DNA of 64,000 nucleotides. Source: Paracoccaceae bacterium (GTDB taxonomy: Bacteria; Pseudomonadota; Alphaproteobacteria; Rhodobacterales; Rhodobacteraceae). The stretch is taken from the NCBI GenBank assembly GCA_014762635.1, contig JABURR010000055.1, forward strand, positions 43,756-107,755, given 5' to 3'. Made by a program: the position numbers and the translations under genes. The notes beneath the pieces are model-generated. The model saw nothing but the letters and a program-made list of their open reading frames with translations. It did no database searches and had not been told where the DNA came from. Below, one piece after another: positions 56,416-64,000 of the stretch. Within the stretch, counting starts at the first letter, position 1; every line of letters starts with the position of its first letter.

Positions 56416-57027
56416 GTGGACCGCATCTCCCAGCTTGCCGACCAGATCATCGCCCGCGAGGGTGGCTATTCCAACGACCCGGACGACCCCGGTGGCGCGA
56501 CGAAATTCGGCGTCACCATCGGCACGCTCAGGCGGCTTGGCCTTGACCTGAACGGCGACCGCCAGATCGACGCGCGCGACGTGCGGCGGGTCAGCCGCGC
56601 CCGCGCCCGGGAAATCTTCATCGAGCAGTTCTTCCACTGGCCCCGCGTCTCGGCCCTGCCGGAGGTGCTGCAGCCGAGCGTCTTCGACATGTATGTGAAC
56701 GCGGGCTCGAACGCCGTGCGCATCCTGCAACGGCTTTTGAACCGGATGGATCATGGCCTTGTCGTGGACGGGGTGATCGGGCCGCAGACCGTCGCCGCCG
56801 CCAAGGCCGCCGCCCGCGCCGCGCCGGATCACCTGGCCGATGCCTACGGGATCGCACGGCGCAACTATTACTACGCGCTGGCCGATGCCCGCCCGGCCAG
56901 CCGCAAATACGTCCGCCGCCGCGATGGCGGGAAGGGCGGCTGGATCCTGCGGGCCGAGGACTTCATCAGCGCGCGCTATCACCTGAGTGCTGCCGAGCAC
57001 GCCCGGAGGATCGCCGCATGGGCCTGA
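56416..57027 (+). CDS. GTA/phage-type endolysin (GH108, N-acetylmuramidase)
   Basis: A 203-residue glycoside hydrolase family 108 protein: catalytic Glu in IIAREGGYSNDPDDPGGATKFGVTIGTL, then a DLNGDRQIDARD stretch resembling an EF-hand calcium loop (about residues 44-55), a fold-typical FFHWPRVSALPEVLQPSVFDMYVNAGSN and a C-terminal PG_binding_3 part (YYYALADARPASRKYVRRRDG). GTG at 56416 is taken as start, since no ATG lies in frame nearby. It overlaps the holin by 10 nt. Homologues release GTA particles or phages by cutting peptidoglycan. Confidence 0.87.
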   Translation: MDRISQLADQIIAREGGYSNDPDDPGGATKFGVTIGTLRRLGLDLNGDRQIDARDVRRVSRARAREIFIEQFFHWPRVSALPEVLQPSVFDMYVNAGSNAVRILQRLLNRMDHGLVVDGVIGPQTVAAAKAAARAAPDHLADAYGIARRNYYYALADARPASRKYVRRRDGGKGGWILRAEDFISARYHLSAAEHARRIAAWA

Positions 57028-57503
57028 TCTCGGAGCTTCTGGGGTTGCTGTTTGGGCCGGGCCGCAACGTGCTGCGCGAGACCGCCGAGGTCTTTCGCGA
57101 GAATGCCGAGGGCGCGGGCCAGCGTGCCGCCGATCATCGTGCGGCGGTGCTGGCGCAGTTCGCTGCCGAATTCGCGGTGCCGCGCCGGGGAGCCTTTGAC
57201 CGGTTCATGGACGGGTTGAACCGGCTGCCGCGCCCGGCGATGGCGCTGGGCACGCTGGCGCTGTTCGGTGCGGCGATGACCGACCCGGCCTGGTTTTCCG
57301 CGCGGATGCATGGGCTGGCGCTGGTGCCCGAACCGCTCTGGTGGCTGCTGGGGGCGGTGGTCAGCTTCTATTTCGGCGCCCGCCACCAGGCCAAGGGGCA
57401 GGAATTCCAGCGCACATTGGCCGCGACCCTTGCCGCCGCGCAGGCCCCAACGCCCGAGGCGAATGCCGCGTTCGACGATTGGAACCAGTCTCGTGACCGA
57501 TAG
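57018..57503 (+). CDS. Holin of the GTA 3TM family
   Basis: A 161-residue membrane protein (MGLISELLGLLFGPGRNVLRETAEVFRENAEGAGQ, then RPAMALGTLALFGAAMTDPAWF and PEPLWWLLGAVVSFYFGARHQAKGQEF). The short helical N-terminus, two to three membrane segments and the C-terminal FGARHQAKG tail are those of the GTA_holin_3TM family (PF11351). It would form membrane pores for endolysin exit. It overlaps both the endolysin and the next small gene. Confidence 0.87.
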   Translation: MGLISELLGLLFGPGRNVLRETAEVFRENAEGAGQRAADHRAAVLAQFAAEFAVPRRGAFDRFMDGLNRLPRPAMALGTLALFGAAMTDPAWFSARMHGLALVPEPLWWLLGAVVSFYFGARHQAKGQEFQRTLAATLAAAQAPTPEANAAFDDWNQSRDR

Positions 57504-57678
57504 CGTCTGGATCGCGCTTCTGTCCGAGCATGGGCCCTGGGTGCTGCTGGTCTTCTTCCTGCTCTGGCGCGACCTGCAAAAGGACGAGGCGGTGCGCGGC
57601 ATCCTCGACAAGAACACCTCGGTCCTGACCGAGATGGCGGTGCTGATCCGCGAGCGGCTGCCGAGGGGGAACTCATGA
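57493..57678 (+). CDS. Small single-helix protein of the lysis cassette (61 residues)
   Basis: GTG at 57493 overlaps the holin end; the product MTDSVWIALLSEHGPWVLLVFFLLWRDLQKD then VRGILDKNTSVLTEMAVLIRERL has one transmembrane helix and an amphipathic tail. The layout is like phage spanin or BhlA-type proteins, but no family is firm. It joins the next gene by a 4-nt overlap. Confidence 0.7.
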   Translation: MTDSVWIALLSEHGPWVLLVFFLLWRDLQKDEAVRGILDKNTSVLTEMAVLIRERLPRGNS

Positions 57679-57797
57679 ACTGGCTCAGAACACTGTTGCG
57701 GCGCCTTGCCGGGGCCGAACTGAACTCTGCGCTGCGGCGCAATCAACGGGCGGCGGACGATCTGGACGCCGCGGTGAGAGAGGTCTTGGGACGATGA
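57675..57797 (+). CDS. Very small basic protein of the lysis cassette (40 residues)
   Basis: Between two ATGA overlaps (57675 and 57794) lies a 40-residue frame, MNWLRTLLRRLAGAELNSAL then AADDLDAAVREVLGR, amphipathic and basic at the start. The double overlap supports real translation. It may be a cytoplasmic or membrane-surface partner. No homologue is recognised. Confidence 0.6.
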   Translation: MNWLRTLLRRLAGAELNSALRRNQRAADDLDAAVREVLGR

Positions 57798-58216
57798 AAC
57801 AGGCAGGCGCGGCACTGATTCTGGTGATGGGTCTTTTCCAGGTGGCCTATGGGCTGGGCGGCTACCAGATGGCCTACCAAGTGGGCTATGGCGCGATCAC
57901 GCTGATGGCTGTGATGATCTCGCTCACCTTCCTGTGGCTGTGGCAGGTGCGGGCGACGCCGCTGGCGCTGGGCATGTCGTTTTCCTGGGCAGGATCGGCC
58001 TGCGTGATGGGCTGGTGGTGGATGTTCAACCTGTTGGACCAGCCGGTCTGGGCCGCGGATCACTGGCTTTTGCTGCAATTCCTGTCGCTTTACGTTGTCG
58101 GGGCCGCGCTGCATTTCTCGGTGATCCAAGCCTCGTTCGGAGGGCAGGGGCCGTGGTTCCTGCTGCCGGTCGGGCTGGCGCTGGGGATTTCGGCCCTGAT
58201 CCACGGGGCATTCTGA
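57794..58216 (+). CDS. Four-helix integral membrane protein between the lysis cassette and ccmF
   Basis: A 140-residue protein with four hydrophobic helices (about residues 5-23, 33-52, 60-80, 90-112, 118-138). MKQAGAALILVMGLFQVAYGLGGYQMAYQVGYGAITLMAVMISLTFLWLW and FSWAGSACVMGWWWMFNLLDQP give no known motif. It is coupled to the lysis genes by a 4-nt overlap, but could equally belong to the ccm cluster. I do not recognise a family. Confidence 0.72.
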   Translation: MKQAGAALILVMGLFQVAYGLGGYQMAYQVGYGAITLMAVMISLTFLWLWQVRATPLALGMSFSWAGSACVMGWWWMFNLLDQPVWAADHWLLLQFLSLYVVGAALHFSVIQASFGGQGPWFLLPVGLALGISALIHGAF

Positions 58217-58288
58217 CGCGGTCAAAAAAACGCGATCAGGCGGCGCATCGGATTGGCACTATTCGAATTCCGGCATACTGTCCGCCGC

Positions 58289-60262
58289 ATGTTTATAGAG
58301 CTCGGTCATTTCGCCCTCATCCTGGCCTTCATGGTCGCTATCATCCAGACGGTCGTGCCCTTCGTCGGCGCGCAAAAAGGATGGCGCGGCTGGATGGCCC
58401 TTGGTGAGCCCGCCGCAACCACGCAGTTCCTGCTGGTCGGTTTTTCTTTCGCCGCGCTGACCTATGCCTTCGTGACGTCGGATTTCTCGCTTCGGCTGGT
58501 GGTGCTGAACTCGCACACCGACAAGCCGATGCTCTACAAGATCACCGGCGTCTGGGGGAACCACGAGGGCTCGATGCTGCTCTGGGTTCTGATCGTGGCG
58601 CTGTTCGGGGCGATGGCGGCGTGGTTCGGCGGCAACCTTCCGCCCGCATTGCGTGCCCGGGTTCTGGCGGTACAGGCTTCGATCGGGGTGGCGTTCTACG
58701 CCTTCATCCTGTTCACCTCGAACCCGTTCCTGCGGCTGCAGACGCCGCCGATGAACGGGCAGGACCTGAACCCGCTCTTGCAGGACCCGGGGCTCGCGTT
58801 CCATCCGCCGTTCCTTTACCTGGGCTATGTCGGCCTTTCGATGAGCTTCTCATTCGCCGTCGCCGCACTGATCGAGGGGCGTGTTGACGCCGCATGGGGC
58901 CGCTGGGTGCGGCCCTGGACGCTGGCGGCCTGGCTCTTCCTGACCATCGGCATCGCTCTGGGCTCCTGGTGGGCCTATTACGAGCTGGGCTGGGGCGGGT
59001 TCTGGTTCTGGGACCCGGTCGAGAATGCGTCCTTCATGCCCTGGCTTTTGGCCGCGGCGCTGCTGCATTCGGCCATCGTGGTCGAGAAGCGCGAGGCGCT
59101 GAAGGCCTGGACCATCCTGCTTGCAATCCTGGCCTTCGGCTTCTCGCTGATCGGGACGTTCATTGTGCGTTCGGGCGTGATCACCTCGGTCCATGCCTTT
59201 GCGAACGATCCCGAGCGGGGCGTGTTCATCCTGGGTATCCTTGCGATCTTCATGGGCGGTGCGTTGACGCTCTATGCCGCGCGGGCCGCGGCGATGGAGG
59301 CGCGTGGCGTCTTCTCCATGGTCAGCCGTGAAAGCGCGCTGGTGCTGAACAACATCCTGCTGGCGGTTTCGGCCTTCGTGGTTTTCGTGGGCACGGTCTG
59401 GCCGCTGGTGGCCGAGCTGGCCTTCGACCGCAAGCTCAGCGTCGGCGCACCCTTCTTCGACGCGGCCTTCACGCCGTTCATGGTGGTGCTGGCGGTGGTC
59501 CTGCCGATCGGGGCGATTCTGCCGTGGAAGCGGGCGCGGCTGGGGCGGTCCATGCGGCCGCTTTGGGGTGTGCTTGTCCTGTCGATCGTTCTGGGGGCGT
59601 TGATCTGGGTAATTCAGACCGGGAACACCATGCTGGCGCCGGTTGGCGGGGCACTGGCACTCTGGCTCGTGGGCGGGGCGGTGTCGGACCTGTGGCAGCG
59701 GGCCGGGCGGGGCGATGTCGCCTCCAAGCTCGGTCGGTTGAGCCGCTTGCCGCGCGCGGACTGGGGAAAGGCGGTGGCCCATGCGGGCCTTGGTGTCACC
59801 TTCTTCGGCATCGCGGCCCTGACTGCCTGGACGGTCGAGGATATCCGCGTGGCCCAGGTCGGCGAAAGCTTCCGGGTCGGAAACTACGAACTGGCCCTGT
59901 CCGAGGTGAAGCAGGTGCGCGGGCCGAACTTCATCTCGACCCGGGCCGAGGTGGCGGTTTTCCAGAATTCCGATCGGATCGCGCTGCTCTACCCTGAAAA
60001 GCGGGTCTATCCCGTGGCGCAGATGCCGACGACCGAGGCGGCGATCCTGAACGGGTTCGCCCGCGACATCTACGTGGTGATCGGCGATCCGCAGCAGGGC
60101 GGCGGCTGGGCCGTGCGCACCTATATCAAGCCTTTCGCCAACTGGATCTGGGCGGGCGCGATCATCATGGCGCTGGGCGGCTGCCTGAGCCTGAGCGACC
60201 GGCGTTACCGGGTCGCGGCGGGCGCGCGTAAGGCGCCTTCGGATGCGGTGCCCGCGGAATGA
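58289..60262 (+). CDS. ccmF: Cytochrome c haem lyase subunit CcmF
   Basis: A 657-residue membrane protein with about fifteen helices. The WWD-type haem-handling motif WGGFWFWDPVENASFMPWLLA lies near residue 240 and is the key feature. Conserved His residues accompany it. CcmF with CcmH attaches haem to apocytochromes in the periplasm. ATG 58289 starts MFIELGHFALILAFMVAIIQT. It overlaps ccmH by 4 nt; cytochromes such as SoxD and the one at 6998 depend on it. Confidence 0.94.
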   Translation: MFIELGHFALILAFMVAIIQTVVPFVGAQKGWRGWMALGEPAATTQFLLVGFSFAALTYAFVTSDFSLRLVVLNSHTDKPMLYKITGVWGNHEGSMLLWVLIVALFGAMAAWFGGNLPPALRARVLAVQASIGVAFYAFILFTSNPFLRLQTPPMNGQDLNPLLQDPGLAFHPPFLYLGYVGLSMSFSFAVAALIEGRVDAAWGRWVRPWTLAAWLFLTIGIALGSWWAYYELGWGGFWFWDPVENASFMPWLLAAALLHSAIVVEKREALKAWTILLAILAFGFSLIGTFIVRSGVITSVHAFANDPERGVFILGILAIFMGGALTLYAARAAAMEARGVFSMVSRESALVLNNILLAVSAFVVFVGTVWPLVAELAFDRKLSVGAPFFDAAFTPFMVVLAVVLPIGAILPWKRARLGRSMRPLWGVLVLSIVLGALIWVIQTGNTMLAPVGGALALWLVGGAVSDLWQRAGRGDVASKLGRLSRLPRADWGKAVAHAGLGVTFFGIAALTAWTVEDIRVAQVGESFRVGNYELALSEVKQVRGPNFISTRAEVAVFQNSDRIALLYPEKRVYPVAQMPTTEAAILNGFARDIYVVIGDPQQGGGWAVRTYIKPFANWIWAGAIIMALGGCLSLSDRRYRVAAGARKAPSDAVPAE

Positions 60263-60705
60263 GGCGGCTGGTCCTGATCCTCTGCCTGCTGGCGGCCCCG
60301 GCTTTTGCGGTGCAGCCTGACGAGGTACTGGAGGACCCGGCGCTCGAAACCCGCGCGCGGGAGCTTTCCAAGGGGCTGCGCTGCCTTGTCTGTCGCAACG
60401 AGAGCATCGACGAATCGAATGCCGACCTGGCGCGCGATTTGCGCCTGCTGGTGCGGGAACGGCTGGTGGCGGGTGACAGTGACGAAGAAGTGATCGACTT
60501 CGTCGTGGCGCGCTATGGCGAGTATGTTCTGCTCAACCCTACTACCTCAGGTTCCAATATTCTTCTCTGGATTGCCGGGCCGCTGATGCTGATCACGGCA
60601 TTGGGGTTGGGCGCGGTCTATCTGCGCCGCCGAAGCACGGGCGCCGCGCCCGAGGCCCTGAGCGACGAGGAAGAATCGCGGCTTCGCGAACTCCTGAAAG
60701 ACTGA
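60259..60705 (+). CDS. ccmH: Cytochrome c biogenesis protein CcmH/CycL
   Basis: A 148-residue exported protein. Signal peptide MRRLVLILCLLAAPAFAV, redox CxxC in GLRCLVCRNESIDESNADLARDLRLLVRERL and a C-terminal helix (ILLWIAGPLMLITALGLGAVYL). It keeps apocytochrome CxxCH reduced for haem ligation with CcmF. The length is that of CycL, without the CcmI part. ATG overlaps the ccmF stop. No terminator follows before the next gene. Confidence 0.94.
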   Translation: MRRLVLILCLLAAPAFAVQPDEVLEDPALETRARELSKGLRCLVCRNESIDESNADLARDLRLLVRERLVAGDSDEEVIDFVVARYGEYVLLNPTTSGSNILLWIAGPLMLITALGLGAVYLRRRSTGAAPEALSDEEESRLRELLKD

Positions 60706-60771
60706 GCCGCGCTTGCACTTTTCGCCAAGGCAGGGTTGAGTGTCTGCTGGGGCAGGTTTAGGGAGTTTGGC

Positions 60772-61548
60772 ATGCAGTACGATGCCATCCGTTATGATGT
60801 TGACAGTGATGTCGCCACGATCACCTTCAATCGCCCAGATGTGATGAATGCGCTCGATTCGCAGATGCGGGTCGAAATCCTTGATGCGGTCAAGCGGGCC
60901 GCGCACGAGGCGCGGGTGCTGGTAATCACCGGGTCGGGCCGGGCCTTCTGCTCGGGGCAGGACCTGGGATCGGCGGCGATGGCCTCGATCCAGGATCTGG
61001 AGCGCACCCTGCGCGACGAATACGAGCCGATGCTCAAGGCGATCTACAACTGCCCGATCCCGACGATTTCGGCTGTGAACGGGGCGGCCGCGGGCGCGGG
61101 CGCCAACCTTGCGCTGGCCGCTGACGTGGTGATCGCCACGAAAAGCGCGATCTTCCTGCAGGCCTTCACCCGGATCGGCCTGATGCCGGACGCGGGCGGA
61201 ACCTATTGGCTGCCCCGGCAGATGGGGTTTGCCCGGGCCATGGGCGCGGCGCTGTTCGCCGAGCCGATCTCGGCCCAGCAGGCCGCCGATTGGGGCATGA
61301 TCTGGGAATGCGTGCCCGACGAGGAATTTGCCGACCACTGGCGCGCCCGGGCCGGGAAACTCGCCAAGGGGCCGACCGTGGCCTATTCCAACGTGAAGAC
61401 CGCGATCCGGGGCACCTATGATTGTTCGCTCGAGGAGCAACTGGCGATCGAAGCCAAGCTGCAGGGCGATTGCGGCCGCAGCCGTGACTTCCAGGAGGGC
61501 GTGATCGCCTTCCTCGAAAAACGCCCGGCCCGGTTCGAGGGGCGCTGA
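60772..61548 (+). CDS. Enoyl-CoA hydratase/isomerase family protein
   Basis: A 258-residue crotonase-fold enzyme. MQYDAIRYDVDSDVATITFNRPDVMNALDSQMRVEIL, ITGSGRAFCSGQDLGSAAMA (oxyanion), AVNGAAAGAGANLALAADVVIAT and LMPDAGGTYWLPRQMG. PaaG-like features (SGQDL and PDAGG, Asp in place of the second Glu) suggest isomerase/hydratase of the phenylacetate type, but genes of that pathway are not nearby. It might supply the hydratase step missing in the valine set. Start ATG 60772. Confidence 0.82.
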   Translation: MQYDAIRYDVDSDVATITFNRPDVMNALDSQMRVEILDAVKRAAHEARVLVITGSGRAFCSGQDLGSAAMASIQDLERTLRDEYEPMLKAIYNCPIPTISAVNGAAAGAGANLALAADVVIATKSAIFLQAFTRIGLMPDAGGTYWLPRQMGFARAMGAALFAEPISAQQAADWGMIWECVPDEEFADHWRARAGKLAKGPTVAYSNVKTAIRGTYDCSLEEQLAIEAKLQGDCGRSRDFQEGVIAFLEKRPARFEGR

Positions 61549-61559
61549 GCCCGGAACCG

Positions 61560-61613
61560 AGGGCCGGGGGGCCAGCCCCCCGGACCCCCCGGGATATTTC
61601 TCAACAGAAGAAG
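61560..61613 (+). repeat. Rhodobacterales-type intergenic repeat, copy 2
   Basis: A GGGGGGCCAGCCCCCC inverted repeat is followed by GGACCCCCC, GGGATATTT, three bases and AACAGAAGAAG. It matches copy 1 at 28740-28806 (minus strand) and lies between convergent stop codons of the hydratase and pyc, where it may also terminate transcription. Confidence 0.7.
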
Positions 61614-61621
61614 TGGCGGGG

Positions 61622-64000
61622 TCAGTCCTCGAACTCGACCAGCAGGTCCTTGGCGTCGATCTGGGCGCCGGGGGTGACGTGGACCGCCTTGATGGTGGTG
61701 TCGCGTTCCGCGTGCAGGCCGGTTTCCATCTTCATCGCCTCGATGGTCAGAAGCAGGTCGCCCTGCTTGACCTTCGCGCCGGGCTGGGCTGCGACCGAGG
61801 CCACCACGCCGGGCATCGGCGCGCCCAGGTGGTTCGGGTTGCCGACCTCGGCCTTGGGGCGGGTGGCAGCGGTACCGGTGACCTTGCGGTTGGCGATGCG
61901 GACCACCCGGGGCTGGCCGTTCAGTTCGAAGAAGACGCGGGCGCTGCCGTCCTCGTGGGTTTCGCCGATCGCCTGCAGGCGGATTTCCAAGGTCTTGCCC
62001 GGGTCGATTTCGGCCGAGATCTCCTCGCCCGGTTCCATGCCGTAGAAGAAGGTATGGGTGGGCAGGGTGCGGACGGGGCCGTAGATCTCGTGCCGCTTCA
62101 TGTAATCGGTGAAGACCTTGGGATACATCAGGTAGCCGTTCAGGTCCTCGTCGTCGATCTCGGCGCCGTCGAGTTCGGCGGAGAGCTTCTGGCGCGTGGC
62201 TTCGAGGTCGACCGGATCGAGGTGTTTGCCGGGTCGTTCCGTGTTGGGTTTCTCGGTCTTGAGCGCCTTCTTGACGATCGCCGGGGGGAAGCCGCCCGGG
62301 GGCTGGCCCAGGTTGCCGCGCATCATGTCGATCACACTGTCGGGGAAGGAGACCTCGGTCTTGGGATCCTCGACCTGGGCGCGGGTCAGGCCCTGGCTGA
62401 CCATCATCAGGGCCATGTCGCCCACCACCTTGGAGGAGGGCGTGACCTTCACGATATCGCCGAACATCTGGTTCACCTCGGCATACATCTCGGCCACCTC
62501 GTGCCAGCGTTCCTCGAGCCCGAGGGACCGGGCCTGGGCCTTGAGGTTGGTGAACTGGCCGCCGGGCATTTCGTGCAGATAGACCTCGGAGGCGGGGGCC
62601 TGCAGGCCGGATTCGAAAGCCGCGTAATGGCCGCGCACCTGTTCCCAGTAGTTCGAGATCTCGCGGATCGCGCCGATGTCGAGTCCGGTGTCGCGTTCGT
62701 CGCGGGCGAGCGCCTCGACGATGGTGCCGAGCGTGGCCTGGCTGGTGTTGCCCGAGAGCGAATCCATGGCGCAATCGACGGCGTCGACGCCTTCCTCCGC
62801 CGCTGCCAGGATCGTGGCGCTGGCGATGCCGGCGGTGTCATGGGTGTGCAGGTGGATGGGCAGGCCGACCTCTTCCTTAAGGGCGCGGATCAGGATCCGG
62901 GCGCCCGCGGGTTTCAGCAGGCCCGCCATGTCCTTGAGGCCCAGCACATGGGCGCCGGCGTCCTTCAGGTCCTTGCCCATCTGGACGTAGTATTTCAGGT
63001 CGTATTTCGCGCGCTCGGGGTTCAGCAGGTCGCCGGTGTAGCAGATCGTGCCTTCGCAGACCTTGCCGCTTTCGACCACGGCGTCCATCGCCACGCGCAT
63101 GTTCTCGACCCAGTTGAGGCTGTCGAAGACGCGGAAGATGTCGACGCCCGAGGCCGCTGCCTGTTTCACGAAGGACTGCACCACGTTGTCGGGATAGTTG
63201 GTGTAGCCCACGCCGTTTGACGCGCGTAGCAGCATTTGCGTCAGCAGGTTGGGCATCGCGGCGCGGATGTCGCGCAGGCGTTGCCAGGGGCATTCCTGCA
63301 AGAAGCGATAGGCCACGTCGAAGGTGGCGCCGCCCCAGCATTCCACCGAGAAGAGCCCGGGCAGGTTCGCCGCATAGGCGGGCGCCACGCGGATCATGTC
63401 GATCGAGCGCATCCGTGTCGCGAGCAGAGACTGGTGCCCGTCGCGCATGGTGGTGTCGGTGATGAGCACGCGCTTTTGCGCCGCCATCCAGTCGGCCAGC
63501 GCCTGGGGGCCGCCCTCGTCGAGGATCTGGCGGGTGCCGGGTTTCGGCACCTCGGTGCGCAGCGCGGGCGGGCGCGGTTCGCGCAGGTCGGCGGCGGGCA
63601 GAGTCCGGCCCTCGGTCTCGGGGTGACCGTTTACCGTGATGTCGGCGATATAGGTCAGGATCTTCGTCGCGCGGTCCTTGCGCGGCTTGAAATCGAACAG
63701 CTCGGGCGTCTGGTCGATGAACTTGGTGTGGTATTCGTAGTTCAGAAAGACCGGGTGCTTGAGCAGGTTCTCGACGAAGGCGATGTTGGTCGAGACGCCG
63801 CGGATGCGGAACTCGCGCAGGGCGCGGTCCATCCGGGCGATGGCGGCCTCGGGGGTGGGGGCCCAGGCGGTGACCTTTTCAAGAAGCGAGTCGTAATAGC
63901 GGGTGATGACCGCGCCGGAATAGGCGGTGCCGCCATCAAGGCGGATGCCCATGCCGGTGGCGCCGCGATAGGCGGTGATGCGGCCGTAATCGGGGATGAA
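61622..64000 (-). CDS. pyc: Pyruvate carboxylase, C-terminal part (5' end outside window)
   Basis: The frame runs from the window edge (64000, FIPDYGRITAYRGATG) to its stop at 61622, about 792 residues. It has the end of the biotin-carboxylase half (MGIRLDGGTAYSGAVITRYYDSLLEKVTAWAP), the carboxyltransferase domain (LITDTTMRDGHQSLLATRMRSIDM, ECWGGATFDVAYRFLQECPW, HLHTHDTAGIASATIL) and the C-terminal biotin site EAMKMETGLHAE. It carboxylates pyruvate to oxaloacetate, the anaplerotic route. In the last 120 residues lies the lipoyl-like biotinyl domain. Only the N-terminal ATP-grasp portion is outside. Confidence 0.94.
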   Translation of the reverse strand, partial: FIPDYGRITAYRGATGMGIRLDGGTAYSGAVITRYYDSLLEKVTAWAPTPEAAIARMDRALREFRIRGVSTNIAFVENLLKHPVFLNYEYHTKFIDQTPELFDFKPRKDRATKILTYIADITVNGHPETEGRTLPAADLREPRPPALRTEVPKPGTRQILDEGGPQALADWMAAQKRVLITDTTMRDGHQSLLATRMRSIDMIRVAPAYAANLPGLFSVECWGGATFDVAYRFLQECPWQRLRDIRAAMPNLLTQMLLRASNGVGYTNYPDNVVQSFVKQAAASGVDIFRVFDSLNWVENMRVAMDAVVESGKVCEGTICYTGDLLNPERAKYDLKYYVQMGKDLKDAGAHVLGLKDMAGLLKPAGARILIRALKEEVGLPIHLHTHDTAGIASATILAAAEEGVDAVDCAMDSLSGNTSQATLGTIVEALARDERDTGLDIGAIREISNYWEQVRGHYAAFESGLQAPASEVYLHEMPGGQFTNLKAQARSLGLEERWHEVAEMYAEVNQMFGDIVKVTPSSKVVGDMALMMVSQGLTRAQVEDPKTEVSFPDSVIDMMRGNLGQPPGGFPPAIVKKALKTEKPNTERPGKHLDPVDLEATRQKLSAELDGAEIDDEDLNGYLMYPKVFTDYMKRHEIYGPVRTLPTHTFFYGMEPGEEISAEIDPGKTLEIRLQAIGETHEDGSARVFFELNGQPRVVRIANRKVTGTAATRPKAEVGNPNHLGAPMPGVVASVAAQPGAKVKQGDLLLTIEAMKMETGLHAERDTTIKAVHVTPGAQIDAKDLLVEFED

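Noticed and set aside
55045..57000. 651-residue minus-strand frame across argC, ccmE and the endolysin
   Set aside because: It crosses three well-supported genes and their spacers and has no domain features.

Overview
The window is a GC-rich, gene-dense chromosomal segment of an alphaproteobacterium, most likely a member of the Rhodobacteraceae/Roseobacter group. This is inferred from gene content and order: soxCD, TRAP-type dct genes, a DUF2849-containing cys operon, split ccm genes, a gene-transfer-agent (GTA) type lysis cassette and 3-hydroxyisobutyrate-type valine catabolism. I saw no rRNA, tRNA, insertion sequence or CRISPR array.

Layout. 1-6930: the tail of a sox thiosulfate-oxidation operon (soxC end, soxD), then a sulfur cassette (DUF302 protein, Crp/Fnr regulator, two half-size YeeE/YedE transporters, persulfide-dioxygenase-like MBL protein, DUF442-type phosphatase/sulfurtransferase, SulP permease). 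6945-10375: a copper-efflux unit (cytochrome c, CopA ATPase, CueR-type regulator) with two matching MerR-type promoters. 10433-17992: an SDR, infC with an apparent AUA start, then fpr-DUF934-cysH-cysI-DUF2849-cysG for assimilatory sulfate reduction, divergent from an Lrp-type regulator across two palindromes. 18064-20737: glycosyltransferase, frameshifted methyltransferase-like gene, cytochrome P450. 20796-27199: dctBD two-component system and dctPQM TRAP transporter; the DctD-like regulator has no GAFTGA loop.

27274-36725: two DUF2892 proteins and a valine-degradation set (mmsB, HIBYL-CoA hydrolase, acyl-CoA dehydrogenase, BKACE, mmsA with a divergent LysR gene), interrupted by a hydrolase and a carboxylate-amine ligase. 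36788-44973: housekeeping genes (CBS protein, coaD, gap, tkt, zapA) with a broken second copy of coaD and small membrane-protein genes. 45006-49006, minus strand: purL, a CutF-like proline-tailed Cys/His peptide, a Met/His-rich cupredoxin, bolA and grxD. 49357-53815: a LysR gene divergent from a fused indolepyruvate ferredoxin oxidoreductase. 53952-61548: murI, argC, ccmE, an endolysin/holin cassette of GTA type, ccmF, ccmH and an enoyl-CoA hydratase. The window ends inside pyruvate carboxylase (minus strand).

How the genes work together: sulfur oxidation (sox), sulfur or sulfite handling (YeeE, MBL, SulP) and sulfate assimilation (cys) lie within 18 kb, which suggests an organism that both oxidises and assimilates sulfur. 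Copper handling occurs at two places, one under a CueR-type regulator and one apparently under a leader peptide. The points most worth following up are the CutF-like leader with its stem-loop, the DctD variant with tandem DctD-type boxes, the AUA start of infC, the lysis cassette inside the ccm genes and the coaD remnant.
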